This document shows, in pieces, positions 1 through 8,410 of a stretch of DNA of 64,000 nt. The translations under genes were made by a program, and so were the position numbers. The stretch is from Flavimarina sp. Hel_I_48. Its GTDB lineage: Bacteria > Bacteroidota > Bacteroidia > Flavobacteriales > Flavobacteriaceae. Position 1 is the stretch's first letter. Each line of letters opens with the position of its first letter. The notes under the pieces are model-generated. The model did not search any database. It saw nothing but the letters and a program-made list of their open reading frames with translations, and was not told where the DNA came from. The stretch is from assembly GCF_000733945.1 (NCBI RefSeq), contig NZ_JPOL01000002.1, positions 3,597,001 to 3,661,000 on the forward strand, in the 5' to 3' direction.

Positions 1-511
1 CGATATGCTGGGAATTTTTAAAGGTAAGGCAATAATAAAGTCCCCGATCTTCCAGAAAGGGTTTCTCATCCTTTTTGAGATCAATGTTTACCACCTCAAT
101 TTCTTTTTCCAAGTGGGTCTTGAACCAAATATCCGCCAGTTTTTGCTGGGTTTCATCAAAATCTTCTGCTTGTAAAAGCAAGATGTTATTCTCCCTCAGT
201 TCCGGAAGGATTTCCTTTTTGAATATCTGACCAAAAAGGTCTTGTTGTTCATGAACCTCTGCCAGTATTTTTTTGACCGTTTTGTTAGGGTGCAGGGCAA
301 GTTTTTTACGAATGCTTTTCTCTACGCGTTTCATCTGTCGCAACTGAGATACACGTACCCTAAAATATTCATCTAGATTTGACGAATAAATAGCAAGAAA
401 TTTCATGCGCTCGTAGAGCGGATTGAAGGTTTTATCTTCGGCCTCTTGTAATACCCGTGCATTAAAACTGAGCCAGTTTAAATCGCGGTGCTTGAAAGGT
501 TTTTCGGTCAT
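1..511 (-). CDS. ppk: Polyphosphate kinase 1, N-terminal part (cut by window edge)
   Basis: Reading leftward from an ATG at 511, the frame stays open to the window edge and gives about 170 residues. The N-terminus carries the PPK1 signature: an NWLSFNARVLQEA stretch near residue 12 followed by FLAIYSSNLDEYFRVRV. In the family this N-domain precedes the catalytic core, whose phospho-accepting histidine would lie outside the window. PPK1 polymerises the gamma-phosphate of ATP into polyphosphate. It lies 71 nt downstream of the nucleoside phosphorylase on the same strand and may be read through from it. Identity is clear despite truncation; activity cannot be judged. Confidence 0.9.
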   Translation of the reverse strand, partial: MTEKPFKHRDLNWLSFNARVLQEAEDKTFNPLYERMKFLAIYSSNLDEYFRVRVSQLRQMKRVEKSIRKKLALHPNKTVKKILAEVHEQQDLFGQIFKKEILPELRENNILLLQAEDFDETQQKLADIWFKTHLEKEIEVVNIDLKKDEKPFLEDRGLYYCLTFKNSQHI

Positions 512-582
512 GGGTAGATTTTAATCTGACCAAAAATACAAAAGCCGCTTACATCCAAAATTAAGCTTTTGTTAAAAGAAAG

Positions 583-1455
583 TTAGAGCGATTTTATACG
601 CTCTAAGGCCGATTTTATCATAAAATCGACTGTTTTATCAGCATTTCTGCTGAAAGTTCCCAAAGTTCTATTCGCAAGAATTGCATTAATGGATATAGCG
701 TGGTGACCCAATAGCCTTGACAAGCCATAAATACCGGAAGTTTCCATTTCCAGATTTGTGATTTTGAGCCCCTCGTACCTGAAAGAAGCAATTTTAGAAT
801 TGAGTGTGTCGTCCTGAAGTTTAGCCCGTAACATTCTGCCCTGTGGTGCGTAAAAACCAACATTCGTTGCCGTAAAGCCTATATGGTAATTCGTTTCCGT
901 AAAATGTGTTAGTAAATTTTCATCGGCGGTAATCACATACGGCTGACTTTTTTCTACAGCCCATTTACTGTGTTCGATAAACGCGTTCTGTATTTTAGTG
1001 TTTTGAATATGTTTGCTATCATAAAACTGAAGTAAACTGTCAAAACCTATAGCAAACTGGCTAATTAGTATCGAATCAATTTCGATTTCTGGTTGTATGG
1101 CACCACTTGTACCAAGTCTAATGATTTTTAGCGACTGTAAATTCTCTTTCACACTTCGCGTATTGAAATCTATATTTACAAGGGCATCGAGCTCATTAAG
1201 GACAATGTCTATATTATCTGTACCTATGCCCGTTGAGATAACCGTAATTTCCTTGCCTTTATACGTACCGGTTTGAGCTTTAAATTCTCTTTTCTGTTTT
1301 TTTACGCGTATTGTATCAAAATGCTTCGTAACGTGTTCTACGCGATCAGGATCGCCCACGGTAATCACAATGGGTGCAAGATCTTGTGGTAAAAGATTTA
1401 AATGATAAATACTCCCATCCGCATTAAGGATGAGCTCAGAAGGAGAAAAGGGCAT
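583..1455 (-). CDS. Nucleoside phosphorylase (uridine phosphorylase-like)
   Basis: A 290-residue protein of the PNP/UDP phosphorylase superfamily, which cleaves nucleosides with phosphate to a base plus ribose-1-phosphate in the cytoplasm. The VGDPDRV motif near residue 33 is the family's phosphate-binding loop. STGIGTDN and a later NLEMETSGIYGL segment match the conserved core, the latter including the Glu-Met-Glu that contacts ribose. It sits 5 nt after the DUF1835 gene in a leftward group, so it is probably co-transcribed. The similarity suggests uridine phosphorylase, but base preference cannot be read from sequence. Confidence 0.88.
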   Translation of the reverse strand: MPFSPSELILNADGSIYHLNLLPQDLAPIVITVGDPDRVEHVTKHFDTIRVKKQKREFKAQTGTYKGKEITVISTGIGTDNIDIVLNELDALVNIDFNTRSVKENLQSLKIIRLGTSGAIQPEIEIDSILISQFAIGFDSLLQFYDSKHIQNTKIQNAFIEHSKWAVEKSQPYVITADENLLTHFTETNYHIGFTATNVGFYAPQGRMLRAKLQDDTLNSKIASFRYEGLKITNLEMETSGIYGLSRLLGHHAISINAILANRTLGTFSRNADKTVDFMIKSALERIKSL

Positions 1456-1460
1456 GTTGA

Positions 1461-2393
1461 TTAAAGCTTGAGTAGTTGGTGGTTTTCTGGGCTATATAAG
1501 AAGTCGTACTTGTTAGTGCCTCCGTAGGTTTCATTATTTTTTAGTTCCCGGTAAAAATTATGAGTGCCATCCAGTACAAACTTACCGTTCATGTTAAGTT
1601 CTAGACCTTCCTGACCAATTTGAAAGAAGGGTCGCAATCTATCTATGACTTTGAGAATCATACTATCGCTATATCCATAATATCCCTGATAGCTAAGGGC
1701 ATAACCACATAATTGATGTTCTGAAGTGATGTGTTCACGTTCTATTAAACGCAAAATATTGGTTTCCAAGGTATTTAAACCTGTATCTACATTAGGATAA
1801 CGCTCTATGTGCGCTCGTATACAGCTGGAAAGATATTTGAAATTGGAACTTTTCCGAATTTCCGGCTTCAATTTACTGGGATTATTGCCGCAGTATAATT
1901 GCCAGATAAAATGCGCCATATCCAGGTCATCTTCAGAAAGTCTTATTTTATTTTTATAGTGACTTAGCAATTGTTTTTCGCTGAGGTCTGCAAGGCCGGT
2001 AAGGTCTTTTTCTCCTGGGACGCGACCGCTGCATACCAGGTACAAATTTTCTTTCTTTTTCTGTTGAATAAGATAACTGATTGCTGCAAGCATATTGATA
2101 TGACAGAACAAATCAAATTCAAACCACAGGATGATTTCGTCATAGTGGTTAATAGCATCTAGCTTTTTTAATTGGCTTAAAAATTCCTGTTCGTACAACG
2201 TACTACTAACACCGTACTCTTCTTGAAGAAACTTTTTTCGCAGGGAAATAAACGTATCATTGCCCACTTGAGAAACTGTGGGACCTTCACATAACATCTC
2301 ACGCCAAACTACAATTTCGCCATCCAGATGAATGTTTTCCAGACTTTCTTTCAGGCTATCACCGTTGATAATGTGAAGAATTTTATTGCTCAT
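1461..2393 (-). CDS. DUF1835 domain-containing protein
   Basis: A 310-residue soluble protein opening with LHIINGDSLKESL, the typical start of DUF1835 proteins, which are common in Bacteroidota and Firmicutes and have no settled function. A central WFEFDLFCHINML segment and a C-terminal region resembling the DUF3658 partner domain are visible. There is no signal peptide or membrane segment. It lies 13 nt downstream of the SUI1-family gene and 5 nt upstream of the nucleoside phosphorylase, implying one transcript. The family call is confident; the role is unknown. Confidence 0.8.
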   Translation of the reverse strand: MSNKILHIINGDSLKESLENIHLDGEIVVWREMLCEGPTVSQVGNDTFISLRKKFLQEEYGVSSTLYEQEFLSQLKKLDAINHYDEIILWFEFDLFCHINMLAAISYLIQQKKKENLYLVCSGRVPGEKDLTGLADLSEKQLLSHYKNKIRLSEDDLDMAHFIWQLYCGNNPSKLKPEIRKSSNFKYLSSCIRAHIERYPNVDTGLNTLETNILRLIEREHITSEHQLCGYALSYQGYYGYSDSMILKVIDRLRPFFQIGQEGLELNMNGKFVLDGTHNFYRELKNNETYGGTNKYDFLYSPENHQLLKL

Positions 2394-2406
2394 AATCAGA
2401 AAATTA

Positions 2407-2739
2407 TTATCCGCCCACGCGTTTGACCTTAAACCCTTTATCCTTCAAAAATTTCATGATTTGATCGCGGTAATCGCCCTGGATTAAGATTTGCTCTTTC
2501 TTAAAACTGCCACCCACACCTAACATCGTTTTGAGTTCTTTAGCAAGGATCTTAAAATCTTCATCAGCGCCATTATACCCTTTGATAATCGTTACAGGTT
2601 TGCCTTTGCGTTTTTCATAAACACAATGTAGCGGCTCGTCCTGCATCCATATATCAAGTTTGTTTTCGTTCGTCTCATTCGTTTCTTCCGGAATTTCATG
2701 ATCCGGAAAAAGATTTTTAAGTTGGTCTTTTAAATCCAT
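2407..2739 (-). CDS. SUI1/eIF1-family translation initiation factor (YciH-like)
   Basis: A 110-residue protein whose C-terminal two-thirds match the SUI1 fold: RKGKPVTIIKGYNG, then LAKELKTMLGVGGSFK and a terminal QGDYRDQIMKFLKDKGFKVKR segment. Bacterial YciH proteins resemble eukaryotic eIF1 and influence start-site fidelity in vitro, though their physiological role is unclear. The first ~35 residues are acidic and probably disordered. It lies 8 nt after the 2OG oxygenase gene in a leftward operon. The length is normal for the family. Confidence 0.9.
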   Translation of the reverse strand: MDLKDQLKNLFPDHEIPEETNETNENKLDIWMQDEPLHCVYEKRKGKPVTIIKGYNGADEDFKILAKELKTMLGVGGSFKKEQILIQGDYRDQIMKFLKDKGFKVKRVGG

Positions 2740-2747
2740 TACTAGTA

Positions 2748-3704
2748 TTACTTTTTCTCTTTTATCAGGCCTATATCCACTAGCCGCTGATGTAAAAACG
2801 CTCCCGCAGTGATATCTTCATACGCCTTAGGATGTTCTTCGTTAACGCACAGGTCTAAGCAATTTAAAGGCATCTCACTACGCGGGTGCATGAAGAATGG
2901 TATTGAATATCGTGGTGAGCTCCATTGAACTTTCGGTGGGTTTGCCACTCGATGAATGGTAGAACGAAGTTTATTATTCGTCAAACGTTCAAGCATATCG
3001 CCCACGTTGATTACCAGTTCATCATCCTGGGGAATGGCATCGATCCACTCGCCATCTTTCCGCAGTACTTGAAGTCCACCGGCAGAAGCGCCCATAAGCA
3101 GGGTAATTAGATTAATATCACCGTGTGCCCCGGCACGCACGGCACCTTTAGGCTCATCTGTAATGGGAGGGTAGTGTATAGGGCGCAGGATACTGTTTCC
3201 GTTTTTGGCCCATTTATCGAAATAAAACTCATCAAGACCTATATATAGCGCAAGTGCCCGTAGTACGTAAATACCCGTTTTCTCGAGCATTTTATAGGCT
3301 TGCATACCGGTTTCATTAAAATCCTCAAGTTCTTTTACCTGTACATTGTCTGGATATTTCTCTTTAAGATCAGCATCTGCCTCAGGCTCCTGGCCAAAGT
3401 GCCAGAACTCTTTCAGATCCCCTTCTTTCTTTCCTTTTGCATGCTCTTTTCCGAAGGAAATATAGCCTCGCTGACCATGAAGTTCCTCTATCTCATAATT
3501 TGTCTTAGTCTCTTCGGGAAGGTCAAAAAAATCTTTGATCTCACTGTATAAATGTTCTACAAGTTGATCATCAAGAAAATGGTTTTTAAGCGAAACAAAT
3601 CCTATATCTTCATAGGCACTTCCTAATTCATCTATAAATTTTTGCTTTCTCTCTGGGTCGTCGCTGGTAAAATCTTTAAGATCTACGCTGGGAATGGTGT
3701 TCAT
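2748..3704 (-). CDS. 2-oxoglutarate/Fe(II) oxygenase, isopenicillin N synthase family
   Basis: Predicted 318-residue non-haem iron oxygenase. The double-stranded beta-helix core shows the HGDINLITLL segment (the iron-binding His-x-Asp), a distal STIHRV histidine and an RYSIPFF stretch carrying the Arg-x-Ser that binds 2-oxoglutarate. The N-terminus IPSVDLKDF is the DIOX_N signature. The frame stays open to an earlier ATG at 3824, but those 40 extra residues are unlike the family, and a perfect TAnnTTTG promoter element lies inside them at 3728-3735. I therefore start at 3704. It heads the leftward operon with the SUI1 and DUF1835 genes. Substrate unknown. Confidence 0.85.
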   Translation of the reverse strand: MNTIPSVDLKDFTSDDPERKQKFIDELGSAYEDIGFVSLKNHFLDDQLVEHLYSEIKDFFDLPEETKTNYEIEELHGQRGYISFGKEHAKGKKEGDLKEFWHFGQEPEADADLKEKYPDNVQVKELEDFNETGMQAYKMLEKTGIYVLRALALYIGLDEFYFDKWAKNGNSILRPIHYPPITDEPKGAVRAGAHGDINLITLLMGASAGGLQVLRKDGEWIDAIPQDDELVINVGDMLERLTNNKLRSTIHRVANPPKVQWSSPRYSIPFFMHPRSEMPLNCLDLCVNEEHPKAYEDITAGAFLHQRLVDIGLIKEKK

Positions 3705-3727
3705 AAGTTGAATATACTTTTCTGATT

Positions 3728-3735
3728 CAAAGGTA
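3728..3735 (-). promoter_or_regulatory. Putative -7 promoter element for the oxygenase operon
   Basis: On the minus strand this reads TACCTTTG, a full match to the Bacteroidota -7 consensus TAnnTTTG, 23 nt upstream of the ATG at 3704. No TTG is found at the expected -33 spacing, so support is partial. In A+T-rich DNA such an octamer can occur by chance. Confidence 0.4.
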
Positions 3736-3844
3736 TTAAATTTAAAAGGTATTCTTTTTCGGTATAGAAAATTATAATTAAGTGTTTTATTGTATTCGTA
3801 AAATAAACGCTTAATTTTCAGCATTTGAATAACAAGATACGACT

Positions 3845-5851
3845 ATGCGAGAACATTTTATAGAAGGAAATGAACTTTTTTTCGACCGCGAAAAGCTGTC
3901 AGATGAATGGCTTCTAAAGCTCTATAAAGGAATGTTAGAGCCCCGTCTCATAGAGGAAAAGATGCTGATTTTATTACGTCAGGGGAAAATTTCAAAATGG
4001 TTTAGCGGGATAGGTCAGGAGGCGATTTCCATAGGGGTGACGTCTGCATTGCATGAAGACGAATATATTTTACCCATGCACCGCAATCTAGGTGTATTTA
4101 CGGCCAGGAATATTCCCCTTCATCGCATGTTTTCCCAGTGGCAGGGAACTACGGGCGGATTTACAAAGGGTCGTGACCGTAGTTTTCATTTTGGAACCCA
4201 GCGCTACAAAATCATTGGTATGATCTCGCATTTAGGTCCGCAGTTAGGCGTTGCCTGTGGGATTGCACTTGGTCATAAGTTGCGTAAAGAACAAAAAATA
4301 ACCGCGGTTTTTACAGGTGAGGGCGGTACCAGTGAGGGGGATTTTCATGAGGCGCTCAATGTTGCTTCGGTGTGGGATCTGCCGGTTTTGTTTTGTATAG
4401 AAAATAATGGTTATGGGCTATCAACACCTACCAGGGAGCAGTACCGTTGTGAACATTTGATTGACCGTGCGGTAGGTTATGGTATGGAAGGCCACCAGAT
4501 AAATGGCAATAACATCACTGAGGTTTTTAATCGCATTTCAGAAATCGCCCAGGGCATGCGCGAACATCCCAGACCTGTCCTGATTGAATTTGAAACTTTT
4601 AGGATGCGTGGCCACGAGGAAGCAAGTGGAGTGAAATATGTTCCTTTAGATTTGCTGCAACATTGGGAAAAAAGAGATCCTTTAATCAATTACAGAGCGT
4701 TTTTGATGAATAAAAATCTCCTCAATTTGGACAAAAATGACCTTTTAGAGCAGGAAATCAGGAAAAATATTGACCAAAATCTAGAAATAGCTTTTGCTGA
4801 GAATGCACCCAGTGTTTCTACAGATAACGAACTTCAGGACGTTTATGCACCTTTTAAATTTAAACTGGAAAGTCCGGGGAATAATTCCCGGGAAATTCGG
4901 TTTATTGATGCCATTGCGCAAGCCTTGAAAGAAGCAATGCACAGACATGATAATTGTGTTTTAATGGGACAGGACATTGCAGATTATGGAGGCGTTTTTA
5001 AGATCACGGAAGGTTTTGTAGACACCTTTGGCAAAGATCGCGTACGCAATACACCCATTTGTGAGTCAGCCATCATTGAAGCCGGTATGGGACTTTCTAT
5101 CAATGGTTTTAAGGCAATTATTGAACTACAATTCGCCGATTTTGTATCCTCAGGATTCAATCCTATTGTAAACTACCTGGCAAAATCCCATTATCGCTGG
5201 GGGCAAGTGGCAGATGTTGTTTTGCGCATGCCGTGTGGTGCGGGAGTGGGAGCAGGGCCTTTTCATAGTCAGAGCAATGAAGCCTGGTTTACCCATACCC
5301 CAGGATTAAAAGTGGTATATCCCGCCTTTCCTGCGGATGCAAAAGGACTTTTGATTAGCGCCATTGAGGATCCCAATCCCGTACTTTTCTTTGAACATAA
5401 AGCTTTGTACCGCACGGTTCGCCAAGCGGTGCCGACAGGATATTATAACCTGCCCTTTGGTAAAGCAGCCTTGTTAAATGCGGGTACCCAGATTAGTATC
5501 ATAACCTTTGGTGCACCTGTTCACTGGGCTCTTGAACTTATTGCAGACATGCTCGAAATCTCTATAGCGCTTATTGACTTACGTACGCTTGTACCCTTAG
5601 ATTGGGATGCCATAAATGATACAGTTGTTCAAACCGGTAAAGTACTATTGCTTACCGAAGATAACCTAACCGGTAGTTTTATAACCAGTCTTGCGGCACG
5701 TATAGGCGATGAATGTTTTGAATATTTGGATGCCCCGGTGAAATGCCTGGCAAGTCTCGACACACCCATTCCTTTTGCGAAGGATCTAGAAAACAATTAC
5801 CTCGCAAAAGACAGGTTGAAAAATGCCGTTAAAGAGCTTGTGGATTATTAA
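3845..5851 (+). CDS. Fused alpha/beta 2-oxoacid dehydrogenase E1 component
   Basis: A 668-residue thiamine-diphosphate enzyme with the E1 alpha and beta subunits joined in one chain. In the alpha half (1-340), GEGGTSEGDFHEALN starting at residue 158 and the terminal NN at 187-188 form the ThDP/Mg motif, with GEG in place of the usual GDG. The beta half starts near 350 (REIRFIDAIAQAL) and contains MGQDIADYGG and the EHKALYR region. Fused E1s of this length are known in Bacteroidota and act on branched-chain 2-oxoacids or pyruvate with a separate E2. No E2 or E3 is adjacent. The start is 140 nt from the divergent oxygenase start. Confidence 0.88.
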   Translation: MREHFIEGNELFFDREKLSDEWLLKLYKGMLEPRLIEEKMLILLRQGKISKWFSGIGQEAISIGVTSALHEDEYILPMHRNLGVFTARNIPLHRMFSQWQGTTGGFTKGRDRSFHFGTQRYKIIGMISHLGPQLGVACGIALGHKLRKEQKITAVFTGEGGTSEGDFHEALNVASVWDLPVLFCIENNGYGLSTPTREQYRCEHLIDRAVGYGMEGHQINGNNITEVFNRISEIAQGMREHPRPVLIEFETFRMRGHEEASGVKYVPLDLLQHWEKRDPLINYRAFLMNKNLLNLDKNDLLEQEIRKNIDQNLEIAFAENAPSVSTDNELQDVYAPFKFKLESPGNNSREIRFIDAIAQALKEAMHRHDNCVLMGQDIADYGGVFKITEGFVDTFGKDRVRNTPICESAIIEAGMGLSINGFKAIIELQFADFVSSGFNPIVNYLAKSHYRWGQVADVVLRMPCGAGVGAGPFHSQSNEAWFTHTPGLKVVYPAFPADAKGLLISAIEDPNPVLFFEHKALYRTVRQAVPTGYYNLPFGKAALLNAGTQISIITFGAPVHWALELIADMLEISIALIDLRTLVPLDWDAINDTVVQTGKVLLLTEDNLTGSFITSLAARIGDECFEYLDAPVKCLASLDTPIPFAKDLENNYLAKDRLKNAVKELVDY

Positions 5852-6101
5852 TAAGGATTGACAAACCTTAAAATGGAATAGGATTCTGATAACTAATGGC
5901 TTTTGATTTTTGAGAAGTAAAATCTAATTGAGATAAAAAACAGGTGAAAAGCAATAAATTCGGTTGAAAAATACCAAAAAACCAATTTAAGTACTATTTT
6001 CGCTTAACTTATTTTAACAATTTAAAGTTAAACACTATTAACAAATTTAACTGATTTCCATCCTCATAATATTTTAGCAGCACTAATCAAAACTTGAAAT
6101 T

Positions 6102-6263
6102 ATGCTTCGTTGGACAATTATTTTTATCGTTATAGCGATAATCGCAGCCATTTTTGGATTTGGTGGAATAGCCTCCGGTGCTGAGGATATTGCCAAAATT
6201 CTCTTTTTTATCTTTATCGTACTTTTTCTAATTAGTCTACTTTCGAGACTTTTCAGAAAATAA
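6102..6263 (+). CDS. DUF1328 small membrane protein (YtjA-like)
   Basis: A 53-residue gene below common length cut-offs. It begins [19 protein letters not shown], then [16 protein letters not shown] and a second hydrophobic helix ending in LLSRLFRK. This two-helix plan with a central GFGGIA motif is the DUF1328 family, widespread small inner-membrane proteins of unknown role that are often stress-induced. It stands alone after 250 nt of A+T-rich DNA and 36 nt before the lipoprotein gene at 6300. The strong family match at full length makes it a real gene. Confidence 0.88.
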   Translation: MLRWTIIFIVIAIIAAIFGFGGIASGAEDIAKILFFIFIVLFLISLLSRLFRK

Positions 6264-6299
6264 CAGACCAATTTATTCACCTCAATTCAATTGTATTTT

Positions 6300-6782
6300 A
6301 TGAAAAAAATAATCTTTTTAATGTTGGCCTCCTTTCTGGTTCTTTCCTGTGGCACCAGCAAAGTAGTCAAAGAATCCAGAAAAACGCTCAAGGGAAATTG
6401 GACGTTGGATAATATTAATTATGGTGATGCCAATGGCGTTTATGAAGTCGAGCTTTTTGATGATGCTTCGTCTGAATGTTTTGTGGGCAGTACCTGGAGA
6501 TTTATTCCAAACAATAATTTTGGTAACTATGAGATAAATGGCGCAAACTGTTCATCTGGCAAAAGATATTTCGTGTGGACAATCCCAGATGTCAAGAATG
6601 CATCAAGCTATGATATACTTTTAAAACCCACCGACGAGAAAATGAATTCTACCAGAAATAATAAGGGCTATAGGTTATCCCTGGATTATCTTTCTGATGA
6701 TTCTTTGCGCTTTACGCAAACATTGCAGGTAGATGGTAAACCTTTTACGATCTATATGAACTTCACTAAAATTTCAGATTAA
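6300..6782 (+). CDS. Lipocalin-like envelope lipoprotein
   Basis: A 160-residue predicted lipoprotein. The signal peptide MKKIIFLMLASFLVLSC ends in the lipobox LVLSC with Cys17. The mature part begins with a Lys/Arg-rich linker, then LKGNWTLDNINY, a start typical of lipocalin-like domains of Bacteroidota lipoproteins. A reading from TTG at 6291 adds only three residues, and the ATG at 6300 fits the signal peptide. It precedes the OmpA-like lipoprotein by 20 nt and is probably co-transcribed with it. Ligand and role unknown. Confidence 0.8.
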   Translation: MKKIIFLMLASFLVLSCGTSKVVKESRKTLKGNWTLDNINYGDANGVYEVELFDDASSECFVGSTWRFIPNNNFGNYEINGANCSSGKRYFVWTIPDVKNASSYDILLKPTDEKMNSTRNNKGYRLSLDYLSDDSLRFTQTLQVDGKPFTIYMNFTKISD

Positions 6783-6802
6783 TAACTTTATATTTTTATA
6801 TT

Positions 6803-7504
6803 ATGAAAAGAATATTCAAAACAATAGTACCTTTTATGCTTGCGCTGGCTTTAATGACAGGCTGTGAAGCAGTAAAGAATGCCAATAATCAGCAAAAAGG
6901 GACCGTAATAGGGTCTGCCGGTGGAGCAATACTTGGTGCCGTAATAGGTAACAATGTAGGCGGCGGAGGCAACAGTGAACTTGGCGCGGTCATAGGTGGT
7001 GTTGTAGGTGGTGCGGCCGGTAACATTATTGGTAATAAAATGGACAAGCAGGCACAACGGATTGAAGAAGAAATACCGGGTGCTGAGGTAGAGCGTATTG
7101 ATGATGGTATAGTCGTTAATTTTGATGAAAAAAGTGGCGTTTATTTTGCCACTAACAAATACACTATCAATAATGCTTCGGAAGAGACTTTGAATGGATT
7201 GTCCAAGGTTATGAAAGAATATCCCCAGACAAACATACTTGTTGTGGGTCATACGGATAACACCGGTGATGCCAATTACAATATGACACTTTCTAAGAAC
7301 AGGGCAGAGGCTGTGACGAATTATCTGGAGCAGCAGGGACTCTCTGCGGGACGGTTTACAACCCAATGGTACGGTGAAGAGCAACCTAAATATGACAATA
7401 GTACAGCAGACGGCCGTTCAAAAAATCGTAGGGTAACCTTGGCTATTGTGCCTAATCAAGAAATGAAGGAGGAAGCTAAACAACAAGCTGGTGAAGGTCA
7501 ATAA
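6803..7504 (+). CDS. OmpA-family lipoprotein with glycine-zipper region (YiaD-like)
   Basis: A 233-residue protein with a lipoprotein signal (lipobox LMTGC, Cys21). Residues ~33-85 form a Gly-rich, membrane-associating zipper (GGAILGAVIGNN, then GGVVGGAAGNIIGNKMD). The C-terminal domain (~105-220) is a peptidoglycan-binding OmpA-C domain: VVGHTDNTGDANYN carries the ligand-contacting Asp and SKNRRVTL the Arg. It should tether the outer membrane to peptidoglycan. It is the second gene of a lipoprotein pair and is followed by a strong hairpin terminator. Confidence 0.9.
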   Translation: MKRIFKTIVPFMLALALMTGCEAVKNANNQQKGTVIGSAGGAILGAVIGNNVGGGGNSELGAVIGGVVGGAAGNIIGNKMDKQAQRIEEEIPGAEVERIDDGIVVNFDEKSGVYFATNKYTINNASEETLNGLSKVMKEYPQTNILVVGHTDNTGDANYNMTLSKNRAEAVTNYLEQQGLSAGRFTTQWYGEEQPKYDNSTADGRSKNRRVTLAIVPNQEMKEEAKQQAGEGQ

Positions 7505-7524
7505 GATCTTATAAATACAATTAG

Positions 7525-7560
7525 AAAAAAAGGCTGACATATTCATGTCAGCCTTTTTTT
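7525..7560. terminator. Bidirectional intrinsic terminator
   Basis: The inverted repeat AGGCTGACAT / ATGTCAGCCT (7531-7540 and 7545-7554) has a 4-nt loop, is preceded by A7 and followed by T7. It lies between the convergent OmpA-like gene and the acyltransferase gene and can end transcription from both sides. Confidence 0.9.
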
Positions 7561-7587
7561 ATGCACTAGTTTCCCAAAGAGAAAATT

Positions 7588-8223
7588 CTATAAATATTTG
7601 AGCACTTTTCCGGGATTTCCAACAATCACAGCCTTTTCTGGAACGTCACGTATAACTACTGCGCCAACTCCTATAATAGAATTTGCGCCAATACTTTCCA
7701 CACCTGTCATTACAGATGCAGCCATACCAAAATAGGCCCTCAAACCTATGGCAATAGAAGCACCAATATTACATCCTTGAGAAAAAAAGCAACCTTCTGC
7801 GATAACAACGTGATGGGCAATGTTCACGCCCATACTTATCATAGTATAATCTCCTATGCTGGTAAAAGGCATTACATTAGTTGATGGTAAAATATAGACA
7901 GACTTCCCTATGAAAACGTTATCGTGTAAATAAACGCTATCGTGTATAAAAGAAGGGAGGTCATACCCCAATTCTTCATAATACCTTAATAATTCTACCC
8001 TACGTTCATTATTACCCAAAGGTATAAAAATGGCGGTGCCTTTCTGATGCTCCATATATTCGGGTAAAGACTCCACAGAACCTATCACGGGATAGTTGTT
8101 TATTTTTTTATTGAGAAGATCAGGATTACTGTCAAAAAAGCCCTGAACGTCATAAATTTCACTAAGGTAGTTGACATATACTTGACCATATGTACCCGCT
8201 CCTACAATGACACATTTCTTCAT
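7588..8223 (-). CDS. NeuD/PglD-type sugar O/N-acyltransferase (left-handed beta-helix)
   Basis: A 211-residue protein. The N-terminal Rossmann-like half has VIVGAGTYGQVYVNYL and a GFFDSNPDL segment. The C-terminal half has hexapeptide repeats (for example VFIGKSVYILPSTNVMPF, VIAEGCFFSQGCNIGASI) ending in VIRDVPEKAVIVGNPGKVLKYL, as in PglD and NeuD. Such enzymes transfer acetyl groups from acetyl-CoA to a nucleotide sugar, often a 4-amino sugar. It is last in the leftward glycan group, 187 nt after the last ATP-grasp gene. No partner aminotransferase or dehydratase is in the window, so the acceptor is unknown. Confidence 0.85.
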   Translation of the reverse strand: MKKCVIVGAGTYGQVYVNYLSEIYDVQGFFDSNPDLLNKKINNYPVIGSVESLPEYMEHQKGTAIFIPLGNNERRVELLRYYEELGYDLPSFIHDSVYLHDNVFIGKSVYILPSTNVMPFTSIGDYTMISMGVNIAHHVVIAEGCFFSQGCNIGASIAIGLRAYFGMAASVMTGVESIGANSIIGVGAVVIRDVPEKAVIVGNPGKVLKYL

Positions 8224-8410
8224 TATAATTTTTAGTTTTCTAAATGCTGAATTGCGACCCGAAGATGCTCAATCCAAAATTTGTTTTTAAAAGTCTTGTT
8301 AGTTGGTTAAGAAATTATAAATGTTGGTAAAATATAATTCTTAAAAATCTTTTATCATTATAAAATCCCTAAATTTAAAGATACCATTTGAAATTAATTA
8401 CGTCTAATTG

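Noticed and set aside
3705..3824. 40-residue extension of the 2OG oxygenase
   Set aside because: Overlaps a perfect promoter element and is unlike the family N-terminus.
6851..7384. 177-codon frame opposite the OmpA-like gene
   Set aside because: Lies wholly antisense to a clear lipoprotein gene whose frame explains the sequence.
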